Shown here one piece after another: positions 17,132 through 25,773 of a DNA stretch of 64,000 nt (its first letter is position 1; each line of letters begins with the position of its first letter). The stretch lies in the NCBI GenBank assembly GCA_025846845.1, contig JAOYTL010000001.1, positions 310,001-374,000 on the forward strand. Direction: 5' to 3'. The position numbers were made by a program, and so were the translations under genes. The notes under the pieces are model-generated. The model was not told where the DNA came from. It searched no databases and worked only from the letters and a program-made list of their open reading frames with translations. The DNA is from Alloboseaceae bacterium BT-24-1 (GTDB lineage Bacteria > Pseudomonadota > Alphaproteobacteria > Rhizobiales > Beijerinckiaceae).

Positions 17132-17401
17132 GGATCCGATCCTTTCAGGCTCGTTCTTCAGTCATGCCCCGGCGGACGGAAACGCCGGCTGCTTGTCGCG
17201 TTCCGGCATCATCCGAACGTCCCACGATGACGGCTCCATGACGGGAATGTCGGGGGCGGGCAGGCAGGAAGAGTTCATCAAACTGATTCTAAAGCATTTT
17301 TTGTGCCGGGCCGGCAGCGGGAGCAGCCGGTCCGCAGGGGCGTTGCTAGACCAATTCCGCGAGGCGTTCAACCGAGCGGTCATTAGCCTTTCTGCCGGCC
17401 T

Positions 17402-18820
17402 TCAGGCGGCGTCGGCCAAGCGCGCCAGGACCTCGTCGCGGCCGAGGACCGCCATCACGTCGAACAGGCCCGGCGAGGTGGTCTTGCCGGTCAGCGCGGC
17501 CCGCAATGGCTGCGCCACCTGGCCGAGCTTGACGCCGCTCTCCTCGGCGAAGTCGCGGATCGCGCTCTCCAGCGGCGGCGGAGCCCAGTCGGCAATAGCC
17601 GAGAGCTTTTCCGCAAGCTTCGGCATGCGCAGGCGCGCAGCGTCGTCGAGCAGGGCGGCGGCCTTGGGCTCTAGCGCCAGCGGCCGCGTGGCGTAGAGAT
17701 AGGAGGCGCTGTCGATCAGCTCGATCAGCGTCTTGGCGCGCTCCTTCAGGCCCGGCATGGCGGCCATCAGCTTGGCTTCAAGCTCCGGGGTCGGCTGCGT
17801 GCCGATGCCGCGCGGCGGGCCAATCTCAGACCAGATCGCCTTCAGCGCGATCATCAATTCGTGATCCTTAGCCTCGCGCATATAGAGGCCGTTGAGGTTT
17901 TCGAGCTTGGCGTAGTCGAAGCGCGCCGGCGAGCGGCCGATCGAGGAGAGGTTGAACAGCGAGATCATCTCCTCGGGCGAGAAGATCTCCTGGTCGCCAT
18001 GGCTCCAGCCGAGGCGCAGCAGGTAGTTGCGCAGCGCGATCGGCAGATAGCCCATCGAGCGATAGGCTTCGATCCCGAGCGCGCCGTGCCGCTTCGACAG
18101 CTTGGCGCCATCGGCCCCGTGGATCAGCGGAATGTGCGACATGCTCGGCACCGTCCAGCCGAGCGCCTGGTAGATCTGGGTCTGGCGGGCGGCATTGGTC
18201 AGGTGGTCCGAACCGCGGATGATGTGGGTGACCCCCATGTCGTGATCGTCGACGACTACGGCGAGCATATAGGTCGGGTTGCCGTCCGAGCGCAGCAGCA
18301 CGAGATCGTCGAGGTTTTCGTTCTGCCAGGTGACGCGGCCCTGGACCTCGTCCTCGACCACGGTCTCGCCGGTCTGCTCGGCCTTGAGGCGGATCACCGG
18401 CTTGACGCCTTCGGGCGGGGTCGACGGGGCGCGGTCGCGCCAGCGCCCGTCATAACGCCACTGCCGGCCCTCGGCGCGCGCAGCTTCGCGCTCCGCGTCG
18501 AGCTCCTGCGGCGTCGCATAGCAGTAATAGGCCTTGCCGGCCGCCAGCATCTGCTCGGCGACCTCGCGATGGCGGGCGGCGCGCTGGAACTGGTAGACGG
18601 TCTGCCCGTCCCAATCGAGGCCGAGCCAGGCGAGGCCGTCGAGGATCGCGGCGATCGCACCCTCGGTCGAGCGTTCGCGATCAGTATCCTCGATGCGCAG
18701 CAGCATCTTGCCGCCATGACGGCGGGCATAGAGCCAGTTGAACAGCGCGGTGCGGGCACCGCCAATGTGCAGGAATCCGGTTGGCGACGGCGCGAAGCGC
18801 GTGACGACCGTGTCACTCAT
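17402..18820 (-). CDS. gltX: Glutamyl-tRNA synthetase
   Basis: Class I aminoacyl-tRNA synthetase charging tRNA-Glu (in many alphaproteobacteria also mischarging tRNA-Gln for the GatCAB route). The 472-aa enzyme has the HIGH-type motif as PSPTGFLHIGGARTALFN near residues 11-28 and the KMSKS-type motif as AKLSKRHGALG. MLLRIEDTDRERS is the conserved glutamate-site segment. The C-terminal anticodon-binding helical cage is complete. comEC is divergent upstream, an arrangement shared by other alphaproteobacteria. Confidence 0.96.
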   Translation of the reverse strand: MSDTVVTRFAPSPTGFLHIGGARTALFNWLYARRHGGKMLLRIEDTDRERSTEGAIAAILDGLAWLGLDWDGQTVYQFQRAARHREVAEQMLAAGKAYYCYATPQELDAEREAARAEGRQWRYDGRWRDRAPSTPPEGVKPVIRLKAEQTGETVVEDEVQGRVTWQNENLDDLVLLRSDGNPTYMLAVVVDDHDMGVTHIIRGSDHLTNAARQTQIYQALGWTVPSMSHIPLIHGADGAKLSKRHGALGIEAYRSMGYLPIALRNYLLRLGWSHGDQEIFSPEEMISLFNLSSIGRSPARFDYAKLENLNGLYMREAKDHELMIALKAIWSEIGPPRGIGTQPTPELEAKLMAAMPGLKERAKTLIELIDSASYLYATRPLALEPKAAALLDDAARLRMPKLAEKLSAIADWAPPPLESAIRDFAEESGVKLGQVAQPLRAALTGKTTSPGLFDVMAVLGRDEVLARLADAA

Positions 18821-18976
18821 GAAGGGAGGCTCCGGCAGAACAGGTAAGCGTGAGGCGAGGGCGGGCTACATGCGGGCCTCGGCCGGGGCTGACATCCGGC
18901 GCCGCCGCTGTAACATGGCTTGCCAGCCGCCGTTAAGAGCCTCCTGTGGGGACAGGCTCCCATTCGCGCGGTGGTG

Positions 18977-21250
18977 ATGGGGGGACGTATGCTCTCCTAC
19001 GGGCCGGACGAGCACCGTAGCAGGGGACGTGCCGGTGTGCTGGCCTTGCCGGCGCGCCTGCGACGTGTCGGTGGCTTCGCCTGGTCCGCAGCCTTACCGT
19101 TGCACGAATGGGGCGGTCGGTTCCGCCAGGCCCTCGAAACCGAGGTCGAGCGGCGACGTCTGTTCAACTGGCTGCCGGTCTGCATGGGCGCCGGCGTGCT
19201 GCTCTATTTCCTGGCCGATCGCGAGCCGGGCCTGGCCGCGCCGCTGGTCGGGCTGGCACTGTGTGCGCTCGCCGGTTGGCTGACGCGTCGCCGCCGTGCC
19301 GTCATGGCGGTTTGCATTGCGTTTGCGGCCGTCTTCGCTGGTTTCGCAGCGGCCGCCTGGCGAACTGCTGGCATCGCTGCGCCCGCGCTCGCCCGCAACC
19401 ATGTCGGCAAGCTCACCGGCTTTGTCGAGACGCTGGAGCAGCGCGAGAAGGGCGTGCGCATCATCGTCCAGGTTACCGACCTGCCTGGCTTCGAAGCCGC
19501 CCAGAGGTCGCGGCGTGTACGTGTCACCACGCCGGTGACGACATTGAAGCCCGGCGACCATATCAGCGCGACGGCACGCCTTTTGCCGCCGCCCGGCCCG
19601 GCGCGCCCCGGGGGCTATGATTTCGCTCGCGACGCCTTCTTCCAGGGCATAGGCGCCGTCGGCAGCATCGCCGGCAAGATCGCGCTTACGCCGGCGCCGA
19701 CCGCGATGCCGCGGCGGCTCGCTTTGGCGGTCGCGATCGACCAGGCCCGCAACGCGCTGACCGAGCGTATCGCGACCAGCGGTGGCGGGCAGGCGGGGGC
19801 GATGGCGGCGGCGCTGGTCACCGGCAAGCGCGGGCTGATCAGCGAGGCGACCAACAACGACCTGCGCGCTGCGGGCATCTACCACATCGTCTCGATCTCC
19901 GGCCTGCACATGGTGCTCGCCGCCGGCACGATCTTCTGGCTGGCGCGGGCGCTGCTGGCGCTGTCGCAGACGGCGGCACTCTACTGGCCGGTGAAGAAGC
20001 TCGCGGCGCTCGCCGCCATGGCCGGCGCCACCGGCTACTGCGTCTTCTCCGGCGCGGAGGTTGCGACGGTACGCTCGCTGATCATGACGCTGGTGATGCT
20101 GGGGGCGATCCTGGTCGACCGGCCGGCGCTCTCCATGCGCAATCTCGCGCTCGCCGCGATCATCGTGCTGCTGCGCGAGCCCGAGGCGGTGCTCGGTCCT
20201 AGCTTCCAGATGTCGTTCGGGGCGGTTGCGGCGCTGATCGCCTTCGCCGAGCGCTGGCAGGAGCGCCCTCCCGATGCGGCGGCCGCATCCTGGCCTTGGC
20301 CGCTGCGGCCGCTCTGGCTTTCGGCCATCGGTATCCTGACCACGACCATGGTCGCGACCGCGGCGACGGCGCCCTTTGGCGTCTTCCACTTCCAGACCTT
20401 CAACCCGTTCGGCTTGCTCGGCAATGCGCTGGCGCTGCCCTTCGTCTCGCTGATCGTGATGCCGGCTGCCGTTTTCGGTGTGCTCGCCTATCCGTTCGGG
20501 CTCGACTGGCCGGCCTGGGCCCTGATGGGCTGGGCGTCGGGCCTCGTGCTCCAGCTCGCCCATTGGGTCGCCGGCATCGACCGCTCGACCGTGGTACTGC
20601 CGGCTTTCGGCTCGCTCGCCCTGATCCTGTTCTCGCTGTCGCTGCTCTGGCTGACCCTGTGGACGACGGCGCTGCGCTTCCTCGCGGCGCTGCCGCTGGT
20701 CGGCGGGCTGGCGCTGGCTTCGGCGCCGTCGCGACCCGACATCCTGATCGAGCGCGACGGTTCGGGCGTGCTGGTGCGCGGGCCGGAGGGAAAGATGGTG
20801 CTCGCCGGCAAGCCCAGTCGTTTCGTGCTGACGCAATGGCTGCATGCCGATGGCGATTCGCGTTCGCCCGACGATGCAGCCTTGCGTGACGGTGCCGCCT
20901 GCGATGCACGTGGCTGCGTCATTCGCCTGCCGGACGGCCGCAGCGTTTCCTATACACGCGACCGCATCGCCCTGGTCGAGGACTGCCAGCGCGCCGATCT
21001 CGTGGTGACGTCGCTCTACTGGAGCGCACCCTGCGCTGCCCGCCTGATCGACCGCAGCGCGCTCATCCGCGACGGCGCGACAGCCTATCATGCGGCCCGC
21101 GGCGGCTGGCGCGCCTATACGGCCGATGAGGCCGCGCGCCTGCGTCCCTGGACACGTGCACGGCCGGAAACGAGGCCAGCACCTGAACCTGCTGCTGCAC
21201 CGACACCCGCGGCTGCGGAGTCGGCACAGGACACCGAGATGCTTCAGTAG
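18977..21250 (+). CDS. comEC: ComEC/Rec2-family membrane protein
   Basis: Family of inner-membrane channels for single-stranded DNA uptake in natural competence; whether this organism is competent is not shown. The 757-aa protein has two early hydrophobic segments, a soluble OB-like region (DUF4131, about residues 130-230), then the Competence domain with many helices, starting at GLISEATNNDLRAAGIYHIVSISGLHM. The C-terminus has no HxHxDH metallo-beta-lactamase motif, only a remnant-like soluble tail rich in Pro/Ala. The start is uncertain: ATG 18977, ATG 18989 (GGGGGA 3 nt before) and an upstream TTG 18920 are possible. The 3' end overlaps lexA by 7 nt, convergently. Confidence 0.88.
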   Translation: MGGRMLSYGPDEHRSRGRAGVLALPARLRRVGGFAWSAALPLHEWGGRFRQALETEVERRRLFNWLPVCMGAGVLLYFLADREPGLAAPLVGLALCALAGWLTRRRRAVMAVCIAFAAVFAGFAAAAWRTAGIAAPALARNHVGKLTGFVETLEQREKGVRIIVQVTDLPGFEAAQRSRRVRVTTPVTTLKPGDHISATARLLPPPGPARPGGYDFARDAFFQGIGAVGSIAGKIALTPAPTAMPRRLALAVAIDQARNALTERIATSGGGQAGAMAAALVTGKRGLISEATNNDLRAAGIYHIVSISGLHMVLAAGTIFWLARALLALSQTAALYWPVKKLAALAAMAGATGYCVFSGAEVATVRSLIMTLVMLGAILVDRPALSMRNLALAAIIVLLREPEAVLGPSFQMSFGAVAALIAFAERWQERPPDAAAASWPWPLRPLWLSAIGILTTTMVATAATAPFGVFHFQTFNPFGLLGNALALPFVSLIVMPAAVFGVLAYPFGLDWPAWALMGWASGLVLQLAHWVAGIDRSTVVLPAFGSLALILFSLSLLWLTLWTTALRFLAALPLVGGLALASAPSRPDILIERDGSGVLVRGPEGKMVLAGKPSRFVLTQWLHADGDSRSPDDAALRDGAACDARGCVIRLPDGRSVSYTRDRIALVEDCQRADLVVTSLYWSAPCAARLIDRSALIRDGATAYHAARGGWRAYTADEAARLRPWTRARPETRPAPEPAAAPTPAAAESAQDTEMLQ

Positions 21251-21981
21251 CGCCGCATCAGGTTGACGAGTCGACCCTGGATCTTGACCCGGTCGGGCCC
21301 GAGCACGCGCGTCTCATAGGCCGGATTGGCGGCCTCGAGCGCAATCGAGGAGCCGCGCTTGCGCAGCCGCTTCAGCGTCGCTTCCTCATCGTCGATCAGG
21401 GCGACGATGATGTCGCCGGTATTGGCGGTGTCCTGCTTGCGGATGACGACGGTGTCGCCGTCGAGGATGCCGGCCTCGATCATCGAATCGCCGCGGACCT
21501 CGAGCGCGTAATGCTCGCCGCCGCCGAGCATGTCGGCGGGCATGGAGACGCTATGGCTGCGGTCCTGGATCGCCGAGATCGGCGTGCCGGCGGCGATGCG
21601 GCCCATGACGGGGATGGAGACGGTCGAACGACCACCCTCATCAGCGGCCGGCGAGCGCGGTTTCGTCAGGCTAGCTGCCGGTGCCGAGGCCGGCGGGGTC
21701 TGGCCGAGCCCGCCCTGGACGATCGAGGGGCTGAAGCGGGCGCGCTGCGCCTGTTGGCCGCCGATGCCGTCGGGCATCTTGATGACTTCGAGCGCGCGCG
21801 CCCGGTTGGGGAGCCGGCGAATGAAGCCGCGTTCCTCCAGCGCCATGATCAGCCGGTGGATGCCGGATTTGGAGCGGAGGTCGAGCGCGTCCTTCATTTC
21901 GTCGAAGGAGGGCGGCACGCCGGATTCGCGCAGGCGCTCATGGATGAAGCGGAGCAGTTCGAACTGTTTGCGTGTCAGCAT
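21244..21981 (-). CDS. lexA: SOS-response transcriptional repressor LexA
   Basis: Represses DNA-damage genes and self-cleaves when bound to RecA filaments. The 245-aa protein has the winged-helix domain (residues 1-65, SKSGIHRLIMALEERGFI recognition region), a long linker (about residues 72-120), and the S24 peptidase domain with the scissile Ala131-Gly132 (GRIAAGTP), Ser166 in RGDSM and Lys204 in ATLKRL. The linker is longer than in E. coli LexA (202 aa), as is usual for alphaproteobacteria. A GTTC-N7-GTTC box lies 57 nt upstream, consistent with autoregulation. Confidence 0.97.
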   Translation of the reverse strand: MLTRKQFELLRFIHERLRESGVPPSFDEMKDALDLRSKSGIHRLIMALEERGFIRRLPNRARALEVIKMPDGIGGQQAQRARFSPSIVQGGLGQTPPASAPAASLTKPRSPAADEGGRSTVSIPVMGRIAAGTPISAIQDRSHSVSMPADMLGGGEHYALEVRGDSMIEAGILDGDTVVIRKQDTANTGDIIVALIDDEEATLKRLRKRGSSIALEAANPAYETRVLGPDRVKIQGRLVNLMRRY

Positions 21982-22037
21982 GGTCGCGCCGCTCGCCTCT
22001 CGGGCTAGAATCGAAACAAAGCACGAACACCATACGC

Positions 22038-22052
22038 GTTCGCTTTGTGTTC
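22038..22052 (-). promoter_or_regulatory. Alphaproteobacterial SOS box upstream of lexA
   Basis: GTTC, 7 nt, GTTC (22038-22041 and 22049-22052) exactly matches the direct-repeat LexA operator described for alphaproteobacteria. It lies 57-71 nt upstream of the lexA start codon, where a promoter operator is expected. Confidence 0.82.
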
Positions 22053-22096
22053 CGCAAGGGTATCAGCGCGTATTGCACGCGTCCCGCTCAGGAGTT

Positions 22097-22206
22097 GTCA
22101 TCCCGGGCGGCCGGAGGGAGACCCGGATCCATTCCGGACTCTTTTCCGAAAAGGTTCCGGAATGGATCCCGGATCGGCGCCGCTGACGCGGCTTGTCCGG
22201 GATGAC
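22097..22206. repeat. Extragenic inverted-repeat element, copy 1
   Basis: A 110-nt element between moeA and lexA begins GTCATCCCGGGC and ends GTCCGGGATGAC, with an inner inverted repeat around ATTCCGGA/TCCGGAAT. It shares its ends and the GGGAGACCCGG block with the copy at 30689-30793. It is non-coding and can fold on either strand, so it may also act as a terminator for lexA-side or moeA-side transcripts. Confidence 0.72.
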
Positions 22207-22230
22207 AAGGTGTGAGGATTGGAACTCTGG

Positions 22231-23442
22231 CTATCTCAGCCGAATAATGCGGCAGGGATCGCCAGCCTTGGCTGCCTCGGCAAAGACCGGGCGGATCACC
22301 AGGGCCTCGGCGCGCGACAGGTTCGCCAGCATCGAGGAATCCTGCTTGGCGAAGGGCCTGACGTGCCGCTCGCCGTCGACCGTCTCGACGGTGGCGCGCA
22401 GATAGTCCTGGCGCTCGTCATTGGCCGGAAGGTCGACGGCGAGGATGGCGGGCTCGCTGCGATCGTGCTCGGGGTCGTCGATGCCGAGCAGGGCCTCGAC
22501 CAGCGGCATGGCGAAGAGATGGCCGCAGACGATCGAGGAGACCGGGTTGCCCGGCAGGCCGAGCGCGACCATGGGCCCGAGCCGGCCCATCATCATCGGC
22601 TTGCCGGGGCGCATCGCGATCTTCCAGAAGCCGAGCGCCATGCCCTGCGCCTTCAGCGCTGCCTGGACGAGATCATGCTCGCCGACCGAGGCGCCGCCGA
22701 GCGTGATCAGGACATCGGCCCCGGCCTGGCGCGCCGCCTCGATCTTGCCGGAGAGATCGGGATGGTTGTCGCGGGCGATGCCGAGATCGAGCGCAGTGCC
22801 GCCGGCCTGCTCGACCAATGCGGCGAGGGCGAAGCTGTTGGAGGCGACGATCTGGTCGGGGCCGACCGGCTCACCCGGCAGGACGAGCTCGTCGCCGGTG
22901 GCGAGGATCGCGACCAGCGGCTTGCGGCGGACGGCGAGCGTCGGATGACCCGCGGCTGCGGCCAGGCCGAGCGCAGCGCTGTCGAGCCTGCGGCCAGCTT
23001 TCAGTAGGACCTCGCCGGTCCTGAAATCGAGTCCCGCCAAGCGCACGAACTGGCCGGGATCTGTAGGCTTGACGACCCGGATGACCGGACTGCCGACGCC
23101 TTCGGCATGCTCCTGAATGAGGATCGTGTCCGCGCCCTCGGGTAACGGTGCTCCGGTAAAGATCCGCACCGTCTCACCGAGGGAAATTCTCCCAGAGAAG
23201 CCACGGCCAGCAGCGGACTCGCCGATGACGCGAAGCTGCGCGCCCCGCGCCAAGTCCTCGCCGCGCACGGCATAGCCGTCCATCGCCGAATTGGCGAAGG
23301 GCGGTTGGGTCCTGAGCGCCGCGACATCCTCGGCCAGCACGCGGCCGGCACAATTGGCGAGCGGCAGCATCTCGGCCGGCGTCGGGCCGGGCACGCTGTC
23401 GAGCAATGCTTTGAGCGCGACGGGAACGGGAGTGAGGCTCAT
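22231..23442 (-). CDS. moeA: Molybdopterin molybdenumtransferase MoeA
   Basis: Inserts molybdate into adenylylated molybdopterin to give Mo-cofactor. The 403-aa protein shows the N-terminal PLANCAGRVLAEDV helix, the domain with FANSAMDGYAVRGEDL, the MPT-binding fold with ILATGDELVLPGEPVGPDQI and ITLGGASVGEHDLVQ, and GLPGNPVSS near the active site; the C-terminal beta-barrel domain follows. It overlaps moaC by 4 nt in the trpGDC-moaC-moeA run, an order conserved in alphaproteobacteria. Confidence 0.95.
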   Translation of the reverse strand: MSLTPVPVALKALLDSVPGPTPAEMLPLANCAGRVLAEDVAALRTQPPFANSAMDGYAVRGEDLARGAQLRVIGESAAGRGFSGRISLGETVRIFTGAPLPEGADTILIQEHAEGVGSPVIRVVKPTDPGQFVRLAGLDFRTGEVLLKAGRRLDSAALGLAAAAGHPTLAVRRKPLVAILATGDELVLPGEPVGPDQIVASNSFALAALVEQAGGTALDLGIARDNHPDLSGKIEAARQAGADVLITLGGASVGEHDLVQAALKAQGMALGFWKIAMRPGKPMMMGRLGPMVALGLPGNPVSSIVCGHLFAMPLVEALLGIDDPEHDRSEPAILAVDLPANDERQDYLRATVETVDGERHVRPFAKQDSSMLANLSRAEALVIRPVFAEAAKAGDPCRIIRLR

Positions 23443-23927
23443 GCCGATGGCCCTGCGAGCTCATAGGTTCCGGATTTTCCGCCGGATTTATGCACGAGCT
23501 GGATGCCTTCGATATGCATGGCGCGATCAACCGCCTTTACCATGTCGTAGACGGTGAGGCAGGCGACACTGACGGCGGTCAGCGCTTCCATCTCGACGCC
23601 GGTCTTGCCGGTCAGCTTGACCTCGGCGCGGACGCGCACACCCGGCAGGGCCTCGTCGATCGTGAGGTCCACCGCAATCTTGGTCAGCAGCAGCGGGTGG
23701 CAGAGCGGAATAAGTTCATGCGCGCGCTTGGCTGCCATGATGCCGGCGAGGCGGGCAGTGCCGAGAACATCGCCCTTCTTGGCCTCGCCGTCGCGGACGA
23801 TCGCGAGCGTCTCGGCCTGCATCACCACATGGCCTTCGGCGACCGCGATGCGGACGGTCTCGGCCTTGTCGCCGACATCGACCATATGGGCTTCGCCCTT
23901 CTGGTCGAGATGGGTGAGCCGGCTCAC
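23439..23927 (-). CDS. moaC: Cyclic pyranopterin monophosphate synthase MoaC
   Basis: Converts the MoaA product 3',8-cyclo-GTP to cyclic pyranopterin monophosphate in molybdenum cofactor synthesis. The 162-aa protein has AHMVDVGDKAETVRIA at the start, the conserved KRAHELIPLCHPLLL active-site block and GVEMEALTAVSVACLTVYDMVKA. It overlaps both trpC upstream and moeA downstream by 4 nt, so it is translationally coupled to tryptophan genes with no biochemical link; the linkage is old in this class. Confidence 0.96.
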   Translation of the reverse strand: MSRLTHLDQKGEAHMVDVGDKAETVRIAVAEGHVVMQAETLAIVRDGEAKKGDVLGTARLAGIMAAKRAHELIPLCHPLLLTKIAVDLTIDEALPGVRVRAEVKLTGKTGVEMEALTAVSVACLTVYDMVKAVDRAMHIEGIQLVHKSGGKSGTYELAGPSA

Positions 23928-24736
23928 GCCGCCGCCTCGGCGGCTTTACCGGTCAAGAGCTGCCGTGTCGCGGCGGCCACGTCCGCCTGGCGCATCAGGC
24001 TCTCGCCGACGAGGAAGGTGTTGACGCCGCAATCCTGCAGGCGGGCGATGTCGGCATGAGTGAAGATGCCGCTCTCGCCGACGAGCAGGCGATCCTCCGG
24101 CACCCGCGGTGCCAATCGCTCGGTGACGGCGAGGTTGAGCTCGAAGCTGCGCAGGTCGCGGTTGTTGATGCCGACCAGCCTGGTGTCGAGCATCAGGGCA
24201 CGATCCAGCTCGGCTTCGTCATGGACCTCGGCGAGCGCGGCCATGCCGAGCGCCTTGGCGGTGGCGACGAGCGCGCGCGCCGCGGCATCGTCGAGCGAGG
24301 CCATGATGATCAGGATGCAGTCGGCGCCCCAGCTGCGGGCTTCGAAGACCTGATAGGGCTCGAACATGAAGTCCTTGCGCAGGCCGGGCAGGCCGGAGGC
24401 GGCGCGCGCCTCGGCAAGATATTCCGGCCTGCCCTGGAAGGAGGGCGTGTCGGTCAGGACCGAAAGGCAGGCGGCGCCGCCGGCGGCATAGGCCTTGGCC
24501 AGCGCTGGCGGGTCGAAATCGGCGCGGATCAGCCCCTTGGAGGGCGAGGCCTTCTTGATCTCGGCGATCAGGGCCGGGCCGCCGGCACGGTGCTTGTCTT
24601 CCAGCGCGCCAATGAAGTCGCGCGGCGCCGGCATCGCCGCGGCGCGCTTCTCGATCTCGGCCTGCGGCACCGCGGTACGCGCCGCAGCGATTTCCTCGCG
24701 CTTATAGGCCTCGATCCGCTTCAGGATGTCGGACAT
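23924..24736 (-). CDS. trpC: Indole-3-glycerol phosphate synthase
   Basis: Closes the indole ring from CdRP in tryptophan synthesis. The 270-aa single-domain (beta/alpha)8 enzyme has ALIAEIKKASPSKGLIR (catalytic Lys region), VLTDTPSFQG, LRKDFMFEPYQV, and the phosphate-binding GINNRDLRSFE and LVGESGIFTHADI. There is no fused TrpF, as expected in alphaproteobacteria. It lies 9 nt after trpD and overlaps moaC. Confidence 0.97.
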   Translation of the reverse strand: MSDILKRIEAYKREEIAAARTAVPQAEIEKRAAAMPAPRDFIGALEDKHRAGGPALIAEIKKASPSKGLIRADFDPPALAKAYAAGGAACLSVLTDTPSFQGRPEYLAEARAASGLPGLRKDFMFEPYQVFEARSWGADCILIIMASLDDAAARALVATAKALGMAALAEVHDEAELDRALMLDTRLVGINNRDLRSFELNLAVTERLAPRVPEDRLLVGESGIFTHADIARLQDCGVNTFLVGESLMRQADVAAATRQLLTGKAAEAAA

Positions 24737-24745
24737 GGGGCAGCC

Positions 24746-25759
24746 TCACGCATTGGAGCTGGCGACGAGGGTCGCGAGCGCCGCCTTGGCCTTGCCATTG
24801 TCCAGCACCGCATAGGCCTGCGCCAGCCCCTCGCCGAGCGAGGCCGCCTTGCCGGCGACGACGAGCGCGGCCGCGGCATTGAAGGCGGCGATGTCGCGGA
24901 AGGCGCTCTTGGCGCCGCCGAGCACGTCCTGCAGGGCCTGCGCATTCTGCGCCGGCTCGCCGCCGCGCAGATCCTCGGGCCTGGCGCGGGCGATGCCGAC
25001 ATCCTCGGGCGCGATCGAGAAGCTCTCGATCTTGCCGTCCTTCAGCGCGATCACGCGGGTCGGGCCTGTCGTGGTGATCTCGTCGAGCCCGTCGGAGCCG
25101 TGCACGGCCCAGACCGTCGTGGACCCGAGCGATTGCAGCACCTTGACCATCGGCTCGAGCCAGGTCTCGGAGAAGGCGCCGATCAGCTGCTTCCTGACGC
25201 CGGCGGGGTTCGAGAGCGGTCCGACCAGATTGAAGATGGTGCGGGTGCCGAGCTCGGTGCGCACCGGTCCGACATGGCGCATGGAGGCGTGGTGGGTCGG
25301 CGCGAACATGAAGCCGACGCCGGCCTCGGCGATGCAGCGCTCGGTGCCGGCCGGCTCCAGCCCGACCTTGACGCCGAGCGCGGTCAGCACGTCGGCGGCG
25401 CCGGAGCGCGAAGAGGCGGCGCGGTTGCCGTGCTTGGCGACCGGCACGCCGCAGGCGGCGACGATGATCGAGGCCAGCGTCGAGACATTGTAGGAGCCGG
25501 AGGCATCGCCGCCGGTGCCGACGATGTCGATCGCGTCGGCCGGAGCCTCGACGGGGAGCATGCGGGCGCGCATGGCGGTGACGGCGCCGGCGATCTCCTC
25601 GGTGGTCTCGCCGCGCACGCGCAGCGCCATCAGGAAGGCGGCGGCCTGCGCATTGGTGACCTCGCCGGAGAGCATGGCCTCGAAGGCGTCGCGCGCTTCC
25701 TCGCGCGACAGCGAGGCGCCGGTCGCGACCTTGGCGATGAAGGGTTTGAAGTCGTCCAT
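24746..25759 (-). CDS. trpD: Anthranilate phosphoribosyltransferase
   Basis: Transfers phosphoribose from PRPP to anthranilate. The 337-aa enzyme begins MDDFKPFIAKVATGASLSREEARDAF and contains the PRPP-binding IVGTGGDASGSYNVST, KHGNRAASSRSGAADVLTALG and the anthranilate-site THHASMRHVGPVRTELGTRTIFN. I chose the ATG at 25759 because it matches the family start; the frame is open to 25819 but that extension overlaps trpG. The gap to trpG is 14 nt. Confidence 0.96.
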   Translation of the reverse strand: MDDFKPFIAKVATGASLSREEARDAFEAMLSGEVTNAQAAAFLMALRVRGETTEEIAGAVTAMRARMLPVEAPADAIDIVGTGGDASGSYNVSTLASIIVAACGVPVAKHGNRAASSRSGAADVLTALGVKVGLEPAGTERCIAEAGVGFMFAPTHHASMRHVGPVRTELGTRTIFNLVGPLSNPAGVRKQLIGAFSETWLEPMVKVLQSLGSTTVWAVHGSDGLDEITTTGPTRVIALKDGKIESFSIAPEDVGIARARPEDLRGGEPAQNAQALQDVLGGAKSAFRDIAAFNAAAALVVAGKAASLGEGLAQAYAVLDNGKAKAALATLVASSNA

Positions 25760-25773
25760 GGGAACTCGATCGA

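Noticed and set aside
19094..21091. 665-aa open frame opposite comEC
   Set aside because: Antisense to a recognisable Competence-domain protein; no signal peptide, ribosome site or domain of its own.
22025..22041. GAAC...GTTC inverted pair near lexA as a palindromic operator
   Set aside because: The spacing is 9 nt and does not fit the class consensus. The adjacent GTTC-N7-GTTC does, and was called instead.
22097..22206. Repeats at 22.1, 30.7, 34.1 and 61.1 kb as a CRISPR or IS remnant
   Set aside because: They are single, dispersed inverted repeats with no regular spacers, no cas genes and no transposase frame.
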